Source: Streptomyces xylophagus
Lineage (GTDB): Bacteria; Actinomycetota; Actinomycetes; Streptomycetales; Streptomycetaceae
Reading direction: 5' to 3'
Length of the DNA stretch: 64,000 bases
Assembly (NCBI RefSeq): GCF_000716435.1
Contig: NZ_JNWO01000004.1
Location: 124,001 to 188,000, forward strand
The position numbers and the translations under genes are program-made. Under the pieces are notes generated by a model. It was not told the origin of the DNA, did not search any database, and saw nothing but the letters and a program-made list of their open reading frames with translations. Shown here piece by piece: positions 47,460 through 56,528 of the stretch. Within the stretch, counting starts at the first letter, position 1, and each line of letters opens with the position of its first letter.

Positions 47460-48566
47460 ATGCGTCGTATCGCCATATCCGTGGCCGCGTTCTCGCTGGC
47501 CCTCCCCCTGGCCGCCTGTGGCGTGCTCGACTCGTCGGGGAGCAGTGCGGACGCGACTCCGGCGAAGGGCAACGACATCACGGTGGGCGTGCTCATGCCG
47601 GAGAAGACGAACACGCGGTACGCGGAGTTCGACTTCCCGATCATGAAGGCGAAGATCCAGTCGCTCACGGCGAACAAGGGCAAGGCCGAGTACGCCAACG
47701 CCGGCGGCGACGCGGCCGTCCAGGACAAGCAGATGCAGGAGATGATCGACAAGAAGGTCGACATCATCGTGCTCGACGCCGTCGACTCGCACGCCATCCG
47801 GACCATGGTGGGCAAGGCCAAGGCCGCAGGCATCCCGGTCATCGCCTACGACCGCCTCGCCGAGGGGCCGATCGACGCGTACGTCTCCTTCGACGGCGAA
47901 CTGGTCGGCGAGGTGCAGGGCCGCTCCCTGGTCGAGGCGCTGGGCAGCAACGTGGACACCTCCGACAAGGTCGTGATGATCAACGGCTCGCCGACCGACC
48001 CGAACGCCGCGGTGTTCAAGACCGGGGCGCTGTCCGAGCTGCAGGGCAAGGTGACGGTCGCCGCGAGCTACAACACCAAGGCCTGGGACCCGGTCATCGC
48101 CCAGAAGGAGATGACCGAGGCGATCGACAGGCTCGGCAAGAACAACATCGCCGCGGTGTACTCCGCCAACGACGCCATGGCCGGCGGCATCATCAAGGCC
48201 CTGAAGGCGGCGGGCCTGACGAAGATTCCGCCCGTCACCGGCCAGGACGCCGAACTCACCGCCGTGCAGCGGATCGTCACCGGCGAGCAGTACATGAGCG
48301 TCTACAAGCCGTACCCCGACCTGGCCGAGGCCGCCGCGAAGATCGCGGTCGCCAAGGTCCAGGGCAGGGACATCGAGTTCGACGCCCTCACCCGTGACTC
48401 GGTCGACAGCCCCACCAACAAGAAGATCCCCTCGCAGCTGGTGTCCGTGGTCGCGCTGACGCAGGACAACATCAAGTCGACGGTGGTCGCGGACGGGATC
48501 TACAAGATCTCCGACATCTGCACCGCCGACTACAAGACGGCGTGCGAGGCGCACGGGCTGAAGTAG
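47460..48566 (+). CDS. Sugar ABC substrate-binding lipoprotein (XylF/RbsB type)
   Basis: A 368-aa lipoprotein: signal RRIAISVAAFSLALPLAAC with the lipobox LAAC. It is a type I periplasmic-binding fold: ITVGVLMPEKTNTRYAEFDF, VDIIVLDAVDSHAIRTMVG, VIAYDRLAEGPIDAYVSFDG, then AAVYSANDAMAGGI and VTGQDAELTAVQRI, as in xylose-binding proteins. No permease or ATPase gene is next to it, so it must share a transporter. GTG 47448 is an alternative start. Confidence 0.92.
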   Translation: MRRIAISVAAFSLALPLAACGVLDSSGSSADATPAKGNDITVGVLMPEKTNTRYAEFDFPIMKAKIQSLTANKGKAEYANAGGDAAVQDKQMQEMIDKKVDIIVLDAVDSHAIRTMVGKAKAAGIPVIAYDRLAEGPIDAYVSFDGELVGEVQGRSLVEALGSNVDTSDKVVMINGSPTDPNAAVFKTGALSELQGKVTVAASYNTKAWDPVIAQKEMTEAIDRLGKNNIAAVYSANDAMAGGIIKALKAAGLTKIPPVTGQDAELTAVQRIVTGEQYMSVYKPYPDLAEAAAKIAVAKVQGRDIEFDALTRDSVDSPTNKKIPSQLVSVVALTQDNIKSTVVADGIYKISDICTADYKTACEAHGLK

Positions 48567-48618
48567 CCCGCCCCGCCTCGCCCCCGCCCTGTCCAACTCG
48601 CCCGTCCGGCCCCGGAGT

Positions 48619-49461
48619 TCACGCCACCCGCGTGAACTCCACCGTCACCTCCGGCGGGCCGCCGGCCACGCCCCGGTAGATCCCCTTGTGCGGGGTCACG
48701 TCGTCGTAGTCCCGGCCCCGGCCGACCACGACATGGGACTCGTCGGGGCGGGTGCGGTTGGTGGGGTCGTAGCCGCACCAGTCGCCCGCCCAGTACTCGA
48801 TCCAGGCGTGGCTCTGCCCGGCCACCGGGCGGTGCAGTTCCGCCTCGCGCTCGGGGTGGAGGTAGCCGGAGACGTAGCGCGTGGGCAGGCCGAGGCCGCG
48901 CAGCAGGGCGATCGTCACGTGGGCGATGTCCTGGCAGACGCCGGCGCCCTGCTCCCAGGCCTCGGTGGCGGAGGTGTTCACGCCGGTGACGCCGGGCAGG
49001 TACGCCACCCGGTCGGCGACCAGCGCGGAGACGGCCACCGCGGTCTCGTGCGGGTCGAGGCCCACGGCCGCCCTGCGCGCCTTCTTCAGCAGCTTGGGCG
49101 GGACCGTCGTACGGACCGTGGGGCCGATGAACTCCAACAGGCGGGAGTTCGTGGTCCGTTCGGTCACCTCCTGCCAGCCGGGCGCGGGGCCGAGCAGCTC
49201 CGGCGGGGCCGTCTCGACGAGGCTCGACGCGGTGATCGTGAGGTCCGCGTGCGGGTCCATCAGGTCGAAGCCGGTGACCTGGGTGCCCCAGTAGTCCCAG
49301 TACGACCAGGTGGGGGTCGTGGGGTTCACCGTGACGCGCGCGTCCAGCGTGGTCTGGCCGGGCAGCGTGAGCGGGGTCATCCGGACCTCGTTGTGGGAGG
49401 ACACGGCCGCCTGGGCGTACGACACGCGGGTGGTGTGGCGGATGCGAAGCCTACGGGTCAT
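48619..49461 (-). CDS. Transglutaminase-like protease-fold protein
   Basis: A 280-aa protein with an N-terminal beta domain (RLRIRHTTRVSYAQAAVSSH) and a transglutaminase-core domain with the Cys-His-Asp triad in GAGVCQDIAHV, GQSHAWIEY and GYDPTN. It is the third gene of a conserved trio with the alpha-E and ATP-grasp genes; the stop of the former is 1 bp from its ATG. The trio is thought to make or process a small peptide, but no product is known. Confidence 0.92.
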   Translation of the reverse strand: MTRRLRIRHTTRVSYAQAAVSSHNEVRMTPLTLPGQTTLDARVTVNPTTPTWSYWDYWGTQVTGFDLMDPHADLTITASSLVETAPPELLGPAPGWQEVTERTTNSRLLEFIGPTVRTTVPPKLLKKARRAAVGLDPHETAVAVSALVADRVAYLPGVTGVNTSATEAWEQGAGVCQDIAHVTIALLRGLGLPTRYVSGYLHPEREAELHRPVAGQSHAWIEYWAGDWCGYDPTNRTRPDESHVVVGRGRDYDDVTPHKGIYRGVAGGPPEVTVEFTRVA

Positions 49462-49462
49462 C

Positions 49463-50395
49463 TCAGGCTCCTTCCTGGGCCCACTCGACGGGCCCCTGGT
49501 ACGGGAAGAACAGTTCCGCCACGGCCTCCGCCGAGTCCATGCAGGCGTGCTGCAAGTCCTTGAGGAGGGCGGGCAGTTGTTCTTCCAAGGCGTGCGAGTC
49601 CAGGTATTCGAGGCGGGTGCGCAGCCGGCCGATGGGACGGCGCGCCGGGTCCTGCCGGGGGCGGCCGAGCGCGGTGAGGCACTCCTCGGCCGTCGTCAGC
49701 GCGTGCAGCGCCGAGCGCGGGAAGTCCCGGTCCAGGAGCAGGAATTCGGCCACTCTCGGGGTGTCCCCGAAACCGCCGTACACGCGCGCGTACGCCTCGT
49801 CGGCGCCGCTCGCGCTGAGCAGCGTCGTCCAGTCGGGCGCGTGCGCCGCGTCCAACACCCGTACCGACAGCAGCCGTACGGTCATGTCCACCCGCTCCAG
49901 GCTGCGGCCGAGGACGACGAAACGCCAGCTGTCGTCGCGGCTCATCGTGGAGTCGGCGAGCCCGAAGAACAACGCGGCGCGTCTGCGCACGAGTTCGAGA
50001 TAGGCGTAGGGGCCCGTACGGCGGGCCGCGAGGCGTTGGTCGGCCAGGGCGTGCCAGGTGGAGTTGAGGCACTCCCACATCTCCGAGGAGACGGCTTCCC
50101 GGGCGCTGCGGGCGTTGAGCCGGGCGGCGCCGAGGGCGCCCTCGATGGAACAGGTCGAGCGGGCGTCGAAGGCGAGCTGGTCCAACACCTGCTGCATGTC
50201 GACGCGTTCGCCGCCCGCGTCGACGCCGAGGATCGCGTACAGCGACCGGCAGGCCACGTCCTCGTCGCGCCAGGGGTCCTCCAGCATGCGGTGCAGATAG
50301 GCGTCGAGGATGCGACCGGTGGTGTCGGCGCGCTCGACGTAACGGCCCGTCCACGTCAGGGCTTCGGCTATCCGGGAGAGGATCACGTCGTTCAC
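49463..50395 (-). CDS. Alpha-E (DUF403) domain protein
   Basis: A 310-aa all-helical protein with ILSRIAEALTWTGRYVERAD, then HRMLEDPWRD, and HACMDSAEAVAELFF at the end. Alpha-E proteins occur only with circularly permuted ATP-grasp and transglutaminase genes. The GTG overlaps the upstream stop (GTGA), so translation is coupled. Confidence 0.93.
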   Translation of the reverse strand: MNDVILSRIAEALTWTGRYVERADTTGRILDAYLHRMLEDPWRDEDVACRSLYAILGVDAGGERVDMQQVLDQLAFDARSTCSIEGALGAARLNARSAREAVSSEMWECLNSTWHALADQRLAARRTGPYAYLELVRRRAALFFGLADSTMSRDDSWRFVVLGRSLERVDMTVRLLSVRVLDAAHAPDWTTLLSASGADEAYARVYGGFGDTPRVAEFLLLDRDFPRSALHALTTAEECLTALGRPRQDPARRPIGRLRTRLEYLDSHALEEQLPALLKDLQHACMDSAEAVAELFFPYQGPVEWAQEGA

Positions 50396-51939
50396 TGCTG
50401 CTGCGCCCCTTCCTGTACGACCGCGGGGTTGCCGTCGGGGCCGAGCTGGCGTGGCGCCACCTCGGGCAGTTCGCCGTCCGGGGTCAGCGTGGCGGGCTGC
50501 TCGGTGGGGCCCTCCGCGAGCACCCAGGTGTCCTTGGAGCCGCCGCCCTGGCTGGAGTTGACGATCAGGTTGCCCTCCTGGAGGGCGACACGGGTGAGGC
50601 CGCCGGGCAGCACCCAGACGTCGGTGCCGTCGTTCACGGCGAACGGCCGCAGGTCGATGTGGCGCGGTGCCATGCGTTCACCCGCGAGGGTGGGGGAGGT
50701 GGACAGGGCGACCGGGCGCTGGGCGATCCAGCCGCGCGGATCGGCTGCGACGGCTTTGCGAGTGCGTTCGAGTGTCTTCGCGTCGGCCTTGGGTCCGATG
50801 ACGATGCCCTGCCCGCCGGCGCCGTCGACGGGCTTGATGACCAGCTGGTCGATCTGGTCGAGGACCGCCTCCAACTGGCCCGGCTCGTCGGGGCGGTACG
50901 ACTCCACGTTGGGAAGAATCGGTTCCTCGGAGAGGTAGTAGCGGATGAGGTCGGGGACGTAGGTGTAGAGGAGCTTGTCGTCCGCGATCCCGTTGCCGAC
51001 CGCGTTCGCGAGTGTGACGTTCCCGGCCTGGGCGGCGTTCATGATGCCCGGGCAGCCGATCACCGAGTCGGGGCGGAAGTGCAGCGGGTCGAGGAAGTCG
51101 TCGTCGAGCCGCCGGTATACGACGTGGACGGGCACCTCTCCGCGCGTGGTCCGCATCCACACCCGGTTGTTGCGGCAGGTGAGGTCGTGCCCCACCACCA
51201 GCTGCACGCCCATCAGCCGGGCGAGCAGGGCGTGTTCGAAGTAGGCGGCGTTTCCCGGTCCCGGGGTGAGGACCACGACCCGGGGGTCCTGTGTCCCGGC
51301 GGGCGCGGCGGCCCGCAGGGCGGCCAGCAGTCGCCCCGCGTACCCGTCGACGGGGACCACGTGCTGCTCGGCGAAGAGGGACGGGAAGATCCGCGTCATG
51401 GCTCTGCGGTTCTCGATGACGTACGAGACCCCGCTGGGGACCCGCACGTTGTCCTCGAGGACCCGCAATTCCCCGGCCTCGTCCCGGACGAGGTCGATGC
51501 CGGCGACGTGGATGCGTACCCCGCCCGGTGGCTCGACCCCTTGCGCGGACCGATGGAAATGAGCCGAGTTGAGGAGCAGCCGCCAGGGCACGACACCGTC
51601 CTCGAAGGCACGGCAGTGCGAGTACGCGTCGGAGAGATAGGCCTCCAGGGCCCGCACCCGTTGCGCCACCCCGCGCTGGATGAGATCCCACTCCAGCGCG
51701 TCGATGATCCGGGGCACCAGGTCCAGTGGCCAGGGCCGTTCCTCGCCCGCGAAGGCGTAGGTGACCCCTCGGTCGGTGAACGCGCGGGCCATCTGGTCCG
51801 CGCGGAAGCGCAGTTCACTCGGCTCGATCGGCTGGAGTGCCGCCAGTACCGGCTCGTAGGCGGTTCTGACCTCACCCGGCCGCACAAACATCTCGTCCCA
51901 CGCATCGGCCAATGCGTATGCGTCAAATATGTCCGCCAT
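50392..51939 (-). CDS. Circularly permuted ATP-grasp protein (DUF404/407)
   Basis: A 515-aa enzyme with LRVLEDNVRVPSGVSYVIEN, VVLTPGPGNAAYFEHALLAR and VIKPVDGAGGQGIVIGP, the ATP-binding loops of the permuted ATP-grasp family. It probably forms a peptide-type bond on an unknown substrate. It is the first gene of the trio. The C terminus is a Pro/Gln-rich tail. Confidence 0.92.
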   Translation of the reverse strand: MADIFDAYALADAWDEMFVRPGEVRTAYEPVLAALQPIEPSELRFRADQMARAFTDRGVTYAFAGEERPWPLDLVPRIIDALEWDLIQRGVAQRVRALEAYLSDAYSHCRAFEDGVVPWRLLLNSAHFHRSAQGVEPPGGVRIHVAGIDLVRDEAGELRVLEDNVRVPSGVSYVIENRRAMTRIFPSLFAEQHVVPVDGYAGRLLAALRAAAPAGTQDPRVVVLTPGPGNAAYFEHALLARLMGVQLVVGHDLTCRNNRVWMRTTRGEVPVHVVYRRLDDDFLDPLHFRPDSVIGCPGIMNAAQAGNVTLANAVGNGIADDKLLYTYVPDLIRYYLSEEPILPNVESYRPDEPGQLEAVLDQIDQLVIKPVDGAGGQGIVIGPKADAKTLERTRKAVAADPRGWIAQRPVALSTSPTLAGERMAPRHIDLRPFAVNDGTDVWVLPGGLTRVALQEGNLIVNSSQGGGSKDTWVLAEGPTEQPATLTPDGELPEVAPRQLGPDGNPAVVQEGAQQQ

Positions 51940-52202
51940 GAGGGGACGTTAGAGGCGATACGTAACACGGCGATCTCTGAGTGATTTCCGGCAGCTCACG
52001 CGGAAAGTGATACGACGACGGACCCGGTGTCGTGGGTCGGTACCCCCCCAGCTTGTTGCAAGGTGACGCCCGGAGGCCGGGAGATAGTGGCTTATATCGG
52101 CGATTTTCGGGGGCTGTTCGAGCGGGAGCCGTGTTGCGGAGCAGGTCCGGGCCGCGCATAGTTGCGCTGCGGAAGAGGCGCAAACCGGGGGTGGGACGGT
52201 CG
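51940..52202. other. Divergent intergenic region
   Basis: About 260 bp between the ATP-grasp gene and a LuxR gene. It should contain promoters for both; no convincing repeat was found. Confidence 0.4.
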
Positions 52203-53270
52203 ATGGCCGGGCACAGGACGGACGAGCATCCACACGGTGCTGACCGACTGTGCGATGCCGGGGACCGCGTGTACTCCCGGGCCGTGCGGCGGGGCCGGGT
52301 GCCCCGCACGGACGCCGAGCCGGTGCCGTGCCTGTTGGAACTGGCCCTCCTCCACCCCGACCCCGACGACATGGACTGGCTGGTGCCGACCTCCCCGCAG
52401 GAGGTCATGACCCGGCTGCTGCGCGGGGTCTACGACGAGGTCAGCGAGAGCCACCGGCGGGTGGGCTCGGCGGTCGCGGCCTTCGAGTGGTACGCCGGTC
52501 TCGGCCGCCGTATCCAGGCGTCCGCGATGGCGTCGGCTTCGGCGACGCTGGAGGGCGGCGCCGCGATCCGCGTCCTCGACGGGCTCTCCCGTATCCAGGC
52601 GGCGATGGACGACGCGACCGAGGCCTGCACGGGCGAGGTCCTCACCGTCCAGCCCGGCGGCATCCGTCGCGAACCGGAACTCACGGAGGGCCTGCACCGC
52701 GCCCTCGCCCTGCGCTCGCGCGGGGTACGCATGCGCGACCTGTACACCCACGTCGCCCGGCACGGCCAAGGCCTCCTGAACTACCTGGAGTTGATGGGCG
52801 ACGCGGTGGAGGCGAGGACGCTCGACGAGGTCGTCGACCGGCTGATCCTCTTCGACCGCACGGTCGCCTTCATCCCCGCGAGCGCCGACCACACGATCGC
52901 CCTGGAGCTGCGCCACCCCGCCCTCATCGACTACTTCGTCACGGTCTTCGACCGCCTCTGGCGCCTGGCGATCCCCGTCGCCGCCCCGCTCCCGGACACC
53001 GGCATCGAGGGCATCTCGCACCGCGAACAGTCCATCGCCGCCCTGCTCGCGGACGGCCACCAGGACGCGGTGATCGCGGAACGGCTCGGCATAAGCGTCC
53101 GGACGTGCCGGGCCCATATCGCCCGGCTGTCGGAGACACTCGGCGCGGCCAGCCGTACCCAACTCGGCGTGCGGATCGCCCAGGTGGGCCTGGACAGCCC
53201 CTCGTCACGCGTGCCGGACGTCCCGGCGCAGCTCACTCCTGCTGATCAAGAATCCCCGACTGTCCGATGA
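52203..53270 (+). CDS. LuxR-type regulator with PLD/TrmB-like domain, paralogue 1
   Basis: A 355-aa protein. An N-terminal segment with CLLELALLHPDPDDMDWLVP precedes a central domain (ACTGEVLTVQPGGIRREPEL, VEARTLDEVVDRLILFDRTV, ASADHTIALELRHPALIDYF) that looks like the TrmB/PLD-type sensor, then a LuxR helix-turn-helix with LADGHQDAVIAERLGISVRT. No phospho-acceptor receiver is present. Its 3' end overlaps the next, convergent paralogue by 38 bp. Confidence 0.88.
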   Translation: MAGHRTDEHPHGADRLCDAGDRVYSRAVRRGRVPRTDAEPVPCLLELALLHPDPDDMDWLVPTSPQEVMTRLLRGVYDEVSESHRRVGSAVAAFEWYAGLGRRIQASAMASASATLEGGAAIRVLDGLSRIQAAMDDATEACTGEVLTVQPGGIRREPELTEGLHRALALRSRGVRMRDLYTHVARHGQGLLNYLELMGDAVEARTLDEVVDRLILFDRTVAFIPASADHTIALELRHPALIDYFVTVFDRLWRLAIPVAAPLPDTGIEGISHREQSIAALLADGHQDAVIAERLGISVRTCRAHIARLSETLGAASRTQLGVRIAQVGLDSPSSRVPDVPAQLTPADQESPTVR

Positions 53271-54216
53271 GGTAGCCGAGTTGGGCCCTGCTCTCGCTGC
53301 CGAGGGTGGCGGCGAGTTTGGCTATGTGGACGCGGGCGGTGCGGATGTTCATGCCGAGGCGGTCGGCGATGACGGCGTCGGTGTGGCCTTCGACGAGGAG
53401 GCCGGCGATGGCGCGTTGGCGGGCCGTGATGCCGTTGAGGGAGGGTTGCTGGACCGCCTCCGGGTACATGGGGGCGGCGAGGTGCCAGAGGCGGTCGAAG
53501 ACCGTGACGAAATGGGTGATCAGCGCGGGATGGCGGACTTCGAGGGCCATCGTGCGGTCCGCGTTCGCGGGGATGAAGGCGACCGTGCGGTCGATGACGA
53601 TGAGGCGGTCGGTGACCTCGTCGAGCGTCCGGGCCTCGGCGTCGCCGCTCAGCTGCTCGTAGCGGGTGAGGACGGAGGGCTGGTGGCGGAGCGCGTGCGG
53701 GTACAGGGTGCGGATACGGCCGCCGCGGTCCAGGAGGGCCTGGTCGCGGTGCAGGGCTTCGTAGCTGAGCTCCAGGGACTCGGGGTTCCGGCGGCGCGGC
53801 TGAATCGCGAGTACTTCCGCGGAGGCCACGGCCATGGCCTCCGCGAGGGCCAGGTTGATGTGGTCGAATCCGCTGACGACCATGATCGTCGGGGTGTCCG
53901 CGGTTCCCGTCCTGGGTCCGTCGATGCGCATGAGCGGTTCGAAGGTCTCGGCCAGTCGCTCCTCGCGCCGCCGTTCGTCCGCGATGCGCGCCCCCGAGGT
54001 GCGCAGCAACCGGTGGAGGGCCACGGCCGGGGCGACCGGCTCCAGCAGGCTCGCGTTCCCGACGGCCGGATGCAACAGGCCGTGATCGACCAGGCAGGGA
54101 GCCGAGTCGGCGTCCGCGCCGTTCACCCACCCTTCGCGCAGGGCGCGTTCGTACAGTTCCGTTCCGGCGGGACACAGGTCTTCGACACCGTGTTCCGTGT
54201 GGGGCGCGGATGTCAC
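53233..54216 (-). CDS. LuxR-type regulator, paralogue 2
   Basis: A 327-aa protein of the same plan: LLHPAVGNASLLEPVAPAVA, EVLAIQPRRRNPESLELSYE, GRIRTLYPHALRHQPSVL, DEVTDRLIVIDRTVAFIPAN, and the LuxR region LLVEGHTDAVIADRLGMNIR. The C-terminal half is nearly identical in DNA to paralogue 3. GTG start, AGGAGGGAG upstream, overlapping the stop of paralogue 3 (GTGA). Confidence 0.9.
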   Translation of the reverse strand: MTSAPHTEHGVEDLCPAGTELYERALREGWVNGADADSAPCLVDHGLLHPAVGNASLLEPVAPAVALHRLLRTSGARIADERRREERLAETFEPLMRIDGPRTGTADTPTIMVVSGFDHINLALAEAMAVASAEVLAIQPRRRNPESLELSYEALHRDQALLDRGGRIRTLYPHALRHQPSVLTRYEQLSGDAEARTLDEVTDRLIVIDRTVAFIPANADRTMALEVRHPALITHFVTVFDRLWHLAAPMYPEAVQQPSLNGITARQRAIAGLLVEGHTDAVIADRLGMNIRTARVHIAKLAATLGSESRAQLGYLIGQSGILDQQE

Positions 54217-55196
54217 TCCGTCGCTCCCTCCTGTCTGAGGATTCCTGATTCCGCGATGAGGTAGCCGAGTTGGGCCCGGCTCTCGCTGCCCAGGGTGGCG
54301 GCGAGTTTGGCTATGTGGACCCGTGCGGTGCGGATGTTCATGCCGAGGCGGTCGGCGATGACGGCGTCGGTGTGGCCTTCGACGAGGAGGCCGGCTATGG
54401 CGTGCTGGCGCGGGCTGACGCCGTTCAGGGAGGGGCGTTCGACCGCCTCGGGGTACATCGGGGTGGCGAGGTGCCAGAGGCGGTCGAAGGTGGTGACGAA
54501 GTAGTCGATCAGCGCGGGGTGGCGGACCTCGAGGGCGAGGGTGCGGTCCCTGTTGGCGGGGATGAACGCCACCTGCCGGTCCATGACGAGAAGCCGCTCG
54601 GTGACCTCGTCGAGGGTGCGGGCCTGTGCGTCGCCCCGCAGTTGCTCGTAGCGGGCCAGGGCGAGGGGGCTGTAGCGCTGGGTGTGCTGGTAGAGGGTGC
54701 GGATGCGGCCGCCGCGGTCGAGCAGGGCCTGGTCGCGGACGAGGGCGACGGCGTGAGCTTCCGGACTGCTCGGGTTGACGCTGGGCTGGATGGCGAGCAG
54801 TTCGTCCGTGGCGTCCGTCATGGCCTCGGTGATGGCCTGGTTGATGCGTTCCTTGTCACCGAGGACCGTGATCGTCGGGGTGTCCGTGGCTGTCGCACGG
54901 GAGCCGTCGAGCTGCAACAACGGTGCGAAGACGGTCTCCAGACGCTCTTCGCGGCGCCGCTCGTCCGCGATGCGCTCCGCCGATCGCCGCAGCAGCCGGT
55001 GGAGTACGGAGGCGGGCGCGACGGGCCGTAGCCAGCCCAGGTCCTCGATCTCTGGTTGCAGCAGCCCGAGACCGACCAGACACGGAGCCTCGGCGGTGTC
55101 GTCGACACGCACGCGCCCGACGCGCAGGGCATGGACGTACAGGCTCAGGCCCGCCCCGCAGAGGTCGTCCGCTCCGTGCGTGTGCGCCTCGGTCAC
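54213..55196 (-). CDS. LuxR-type regulator, paralogue 3
   Basis: A 327-aa protein: GLLQPEIEDLGWLRPVAPAS, then ELLAIQPSVNPSSPEAHAVA, GRIRTLYQHTQRYSPLALAR and LLVEGHTDAVIADRLGMNIR. The GTG at 55196 overlaps the stop of paralogue 4. Although the frame is open to 56075, upstream in-frame sequence belongs to another gene, so the longer reading is rejected. Confidence 0.9.
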   Translation of the reverse strand: MTEAHTHGADDLCGAGLSLYVHALRVGRVRVDDTAEAPCLVGLGLLQPEIEDLGWLRPVAPASVLHRLLRRSAERIADERRREERLETVFAPLLQLDGSRATATDTPTITVLGDKERINQAITEAMTDATDELLAIQPSVNPSSPEAHAVALVRDQALLDRGGRIRTLYQHTQRYSPLALARYEQLRGDAQARTLDEVTERLLVMDRQVAFIPANRDRTLALEVRHPALIDYFVTTFDRLWHLATPMYPEAVERPSLNGVSPRQHAIAGLLVEGHTDAVIADRLGMNIRTARVHIAKLAATLGSESRAQLGYLIAESGILRQEGATE

Positions 55197-56197
55197 AGTG
55201 GGCCGTCTCCTCCTGGTGCCGGGTGGTCCTGGTTGAGGATGCCCGACTGGGCTATGAGGAAGCCGAGCTGGGCGCGGCTGCCGCTGCCCAGGGCCGTGGC
55301 GAGCTTGGCGATGTGGGCCCGGCAGGTGCGCACGTTCATCCCCAGGCGCCGGGCTATGGCCTCGTCGACGTGGCCCTCCACGAGGAGTTTGGCGATGGAG
55401 TGCTGGATGTCCGTGATGCCGTCGGGGGCGGTTTCGTAGGGGGCGCCGGCACTCAGCGGGACCGCGCGGCTCCACATGAACTCGAAGACCTTGATCAGGT
55501 AACTCACGAGACCCGGGTGGCGCAGTTCCAGGGCGACCTGACGGTCGTCCCGAATGGGGATGAACGCGACGGTCTCGTCGCAGATGATGAGGCGTTCGAC
55601 GAGTTCGTCGATCGTGCGGTACTCCACCTTGCCGTCGGTGAAGTTGTCCACCCACGCGAGCCTCTCCGGGCTGTATCTGGCCGTGTGCTGGTAGAGGGTC
55701 CGGATGCGTACCCCTCGCTCGATCAGTGGCCTGTCGCGCTCGAGCGCCTCGACGAGCCGGCGTTCCGGGTGGCGGTGGCTCGGCTGGACTGCGAGCACCT
55801 CGTTCTGGCACTGCGCCGTCGCCAGGTCGAGCGCCGCGTTGATGCGGTCGAGTCCCTCGAGTACGGAGATCGAGTGAGTGGACTCCGTCACCTGAGCACT
55901 CAGCGCCATAAACGGCTCGAACACGTCGGCCATCTCGATCGACAGCCGTCGGCGGTCCGTTATCTCGCGTTCGATGGGATTGAGCCGCTGGGCCAGGGCG
56001 ACCGCCGGAGGAACCGGGCACAGCCAGTTCGCGTCGTCGGGATCGGGATGGAGCAGGGCGAACTCCATCAGACAAGGGGCGGGTTCCACGTCCGCGCGGG
56101 CGATACGTCCAGTGCGGAGCGCGTTCGCGTAAAGACGACCTCCTTCCTCACACAACTCCGTCACAGCATGGGGATGTGTCGCTTTAGTCCGATTCAT
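55193..56197 (-). CDS. LuxR-type regulator, paralogue 4
   Basis: A 334-aa protein and first gene of the three-gene minus-strand operon: FALLHPDPDDANWLCPVPPA, NEVLAVQPSHRHPERRLVEA, VRIRTLYQHTARYSPERLAW, DELVERLIICDETVAFIPIR, and the LuxR region LLVEGHVDEAIARRLGMNVR. Start chosen at ATG 56197, with GGAG eight bases upstream. It is divergent from the secreted peptide gene. Confidence 0.9.
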   Translation of the reverse strand: MNRTKATHPHAVTELCEEGGRLYANALRTGRIARADVEPAPCLMEFALLHPDPDDANWLCPVPPAVALAQRLNPIEREITDRRRLSIEMADVFEPFMALSAQVTESTHSISVLEGLDRINAALDLATAQCQNEVLAVQPSHRHPERRLVEALERDRPLIERGVRIRTLYQHTARYSPERLAWVDNFTDGKVEYRTIDELVERLIICDETVAFIPIRDDRQVALELRHPGLVSYLIKVFEFMWSRAVPLSAGAPYETAPDGITDIQHSIAKLLVEGHVDEAIARRLGMNVRTCRAHIAKLATALGSGSRAQLGFLIAQSGILNQDHPAPGGDGPL

Positions 56198-56224
56198 TGT
56201 CAAATCTCCACCCCCCAGGGTCCT

Positions 56225-56241
56225 GAACATGCAGGAACATG
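56225..56241. promoter_or_regulatory. GAACATG direct repeat, possible LuxR site
   Basis: GAACATG is repeated at 56225 and 56235, one helical turn apart, in the 120-bp region between the LuxR operon and the peptide gene. It is a plausible binding site for these regulators. Confidence 0.4.
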
Positions 56242-56317
56242 ATGCACCGATCGTGTGGCCATGACGTGCCCGAATGAGCCATCGTCTTACTCGACGGGGG
56301 AATGAGGGGACCTTCAA

Positions 56318-56527
56318 GTGAGGACGAAGCCGACTATGCGTAAGAGAATGCTTCGCTCGGTGCTTGTCGCCGCCTTCTCCGCCGTTGTGGCCTTCGGAAC
56401 GCTGAGTGGCCTCTCTGGTGCGAAGGGTGAGGTGCGGCAGGACACCGCTTGGTCGCTCGCGGCCGACACCGCGACCGTGACCACCGGCGATACTTCTGTC
56501 ACCGCAGATGACACTGCGTGGAGTTGA
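56318..56527 (+). CDS. Small secreted peptide with repeated DTAWS motif
   Basis: A 69-aa protein from GTG 56318 (AGGGGA, 7-nt spacing; ATG 56336 is an alternative). A basic start and the hydrophobic run VLVAAFSAVVAFGTLSGLSG form a Sec signal. The predicted mature peptide is about 33-38 residues, acidic, Thr/Asp/Ala-rich, without cysteine or basic residues after EVR. DTAWS occurs at residues 42-46 and again as the last five. The stop is one base before the next start, and the ribosome-binding site of that gene is inside its final codons. Family not recognised; a signalling peptide or RiPP-like precursor is possible. Confidence 0.7.
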   Translation: MRTKPTMRKRMLRSVLVAAFSAVVAFGTLSGLSGAKGEVRQDTAWSLAADTATVTTGDTSVTADDTAWS

Positions 56528-56528
56528 C

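Noticed and set aside
55197..56075. Upstream extension of LuxR paralogue 3
   Set aside because: It overlaps paralogue 4 completely in another frame; GTG 55196 gives the family length and a GTGA overlap.
53233..56197. Repeated LuxR gene blocks considered as a CRISPR or tandem-repeat array
   Set aside because: The repeats are gene-length paralogues about 1 kb apart, not short spaced repeats.
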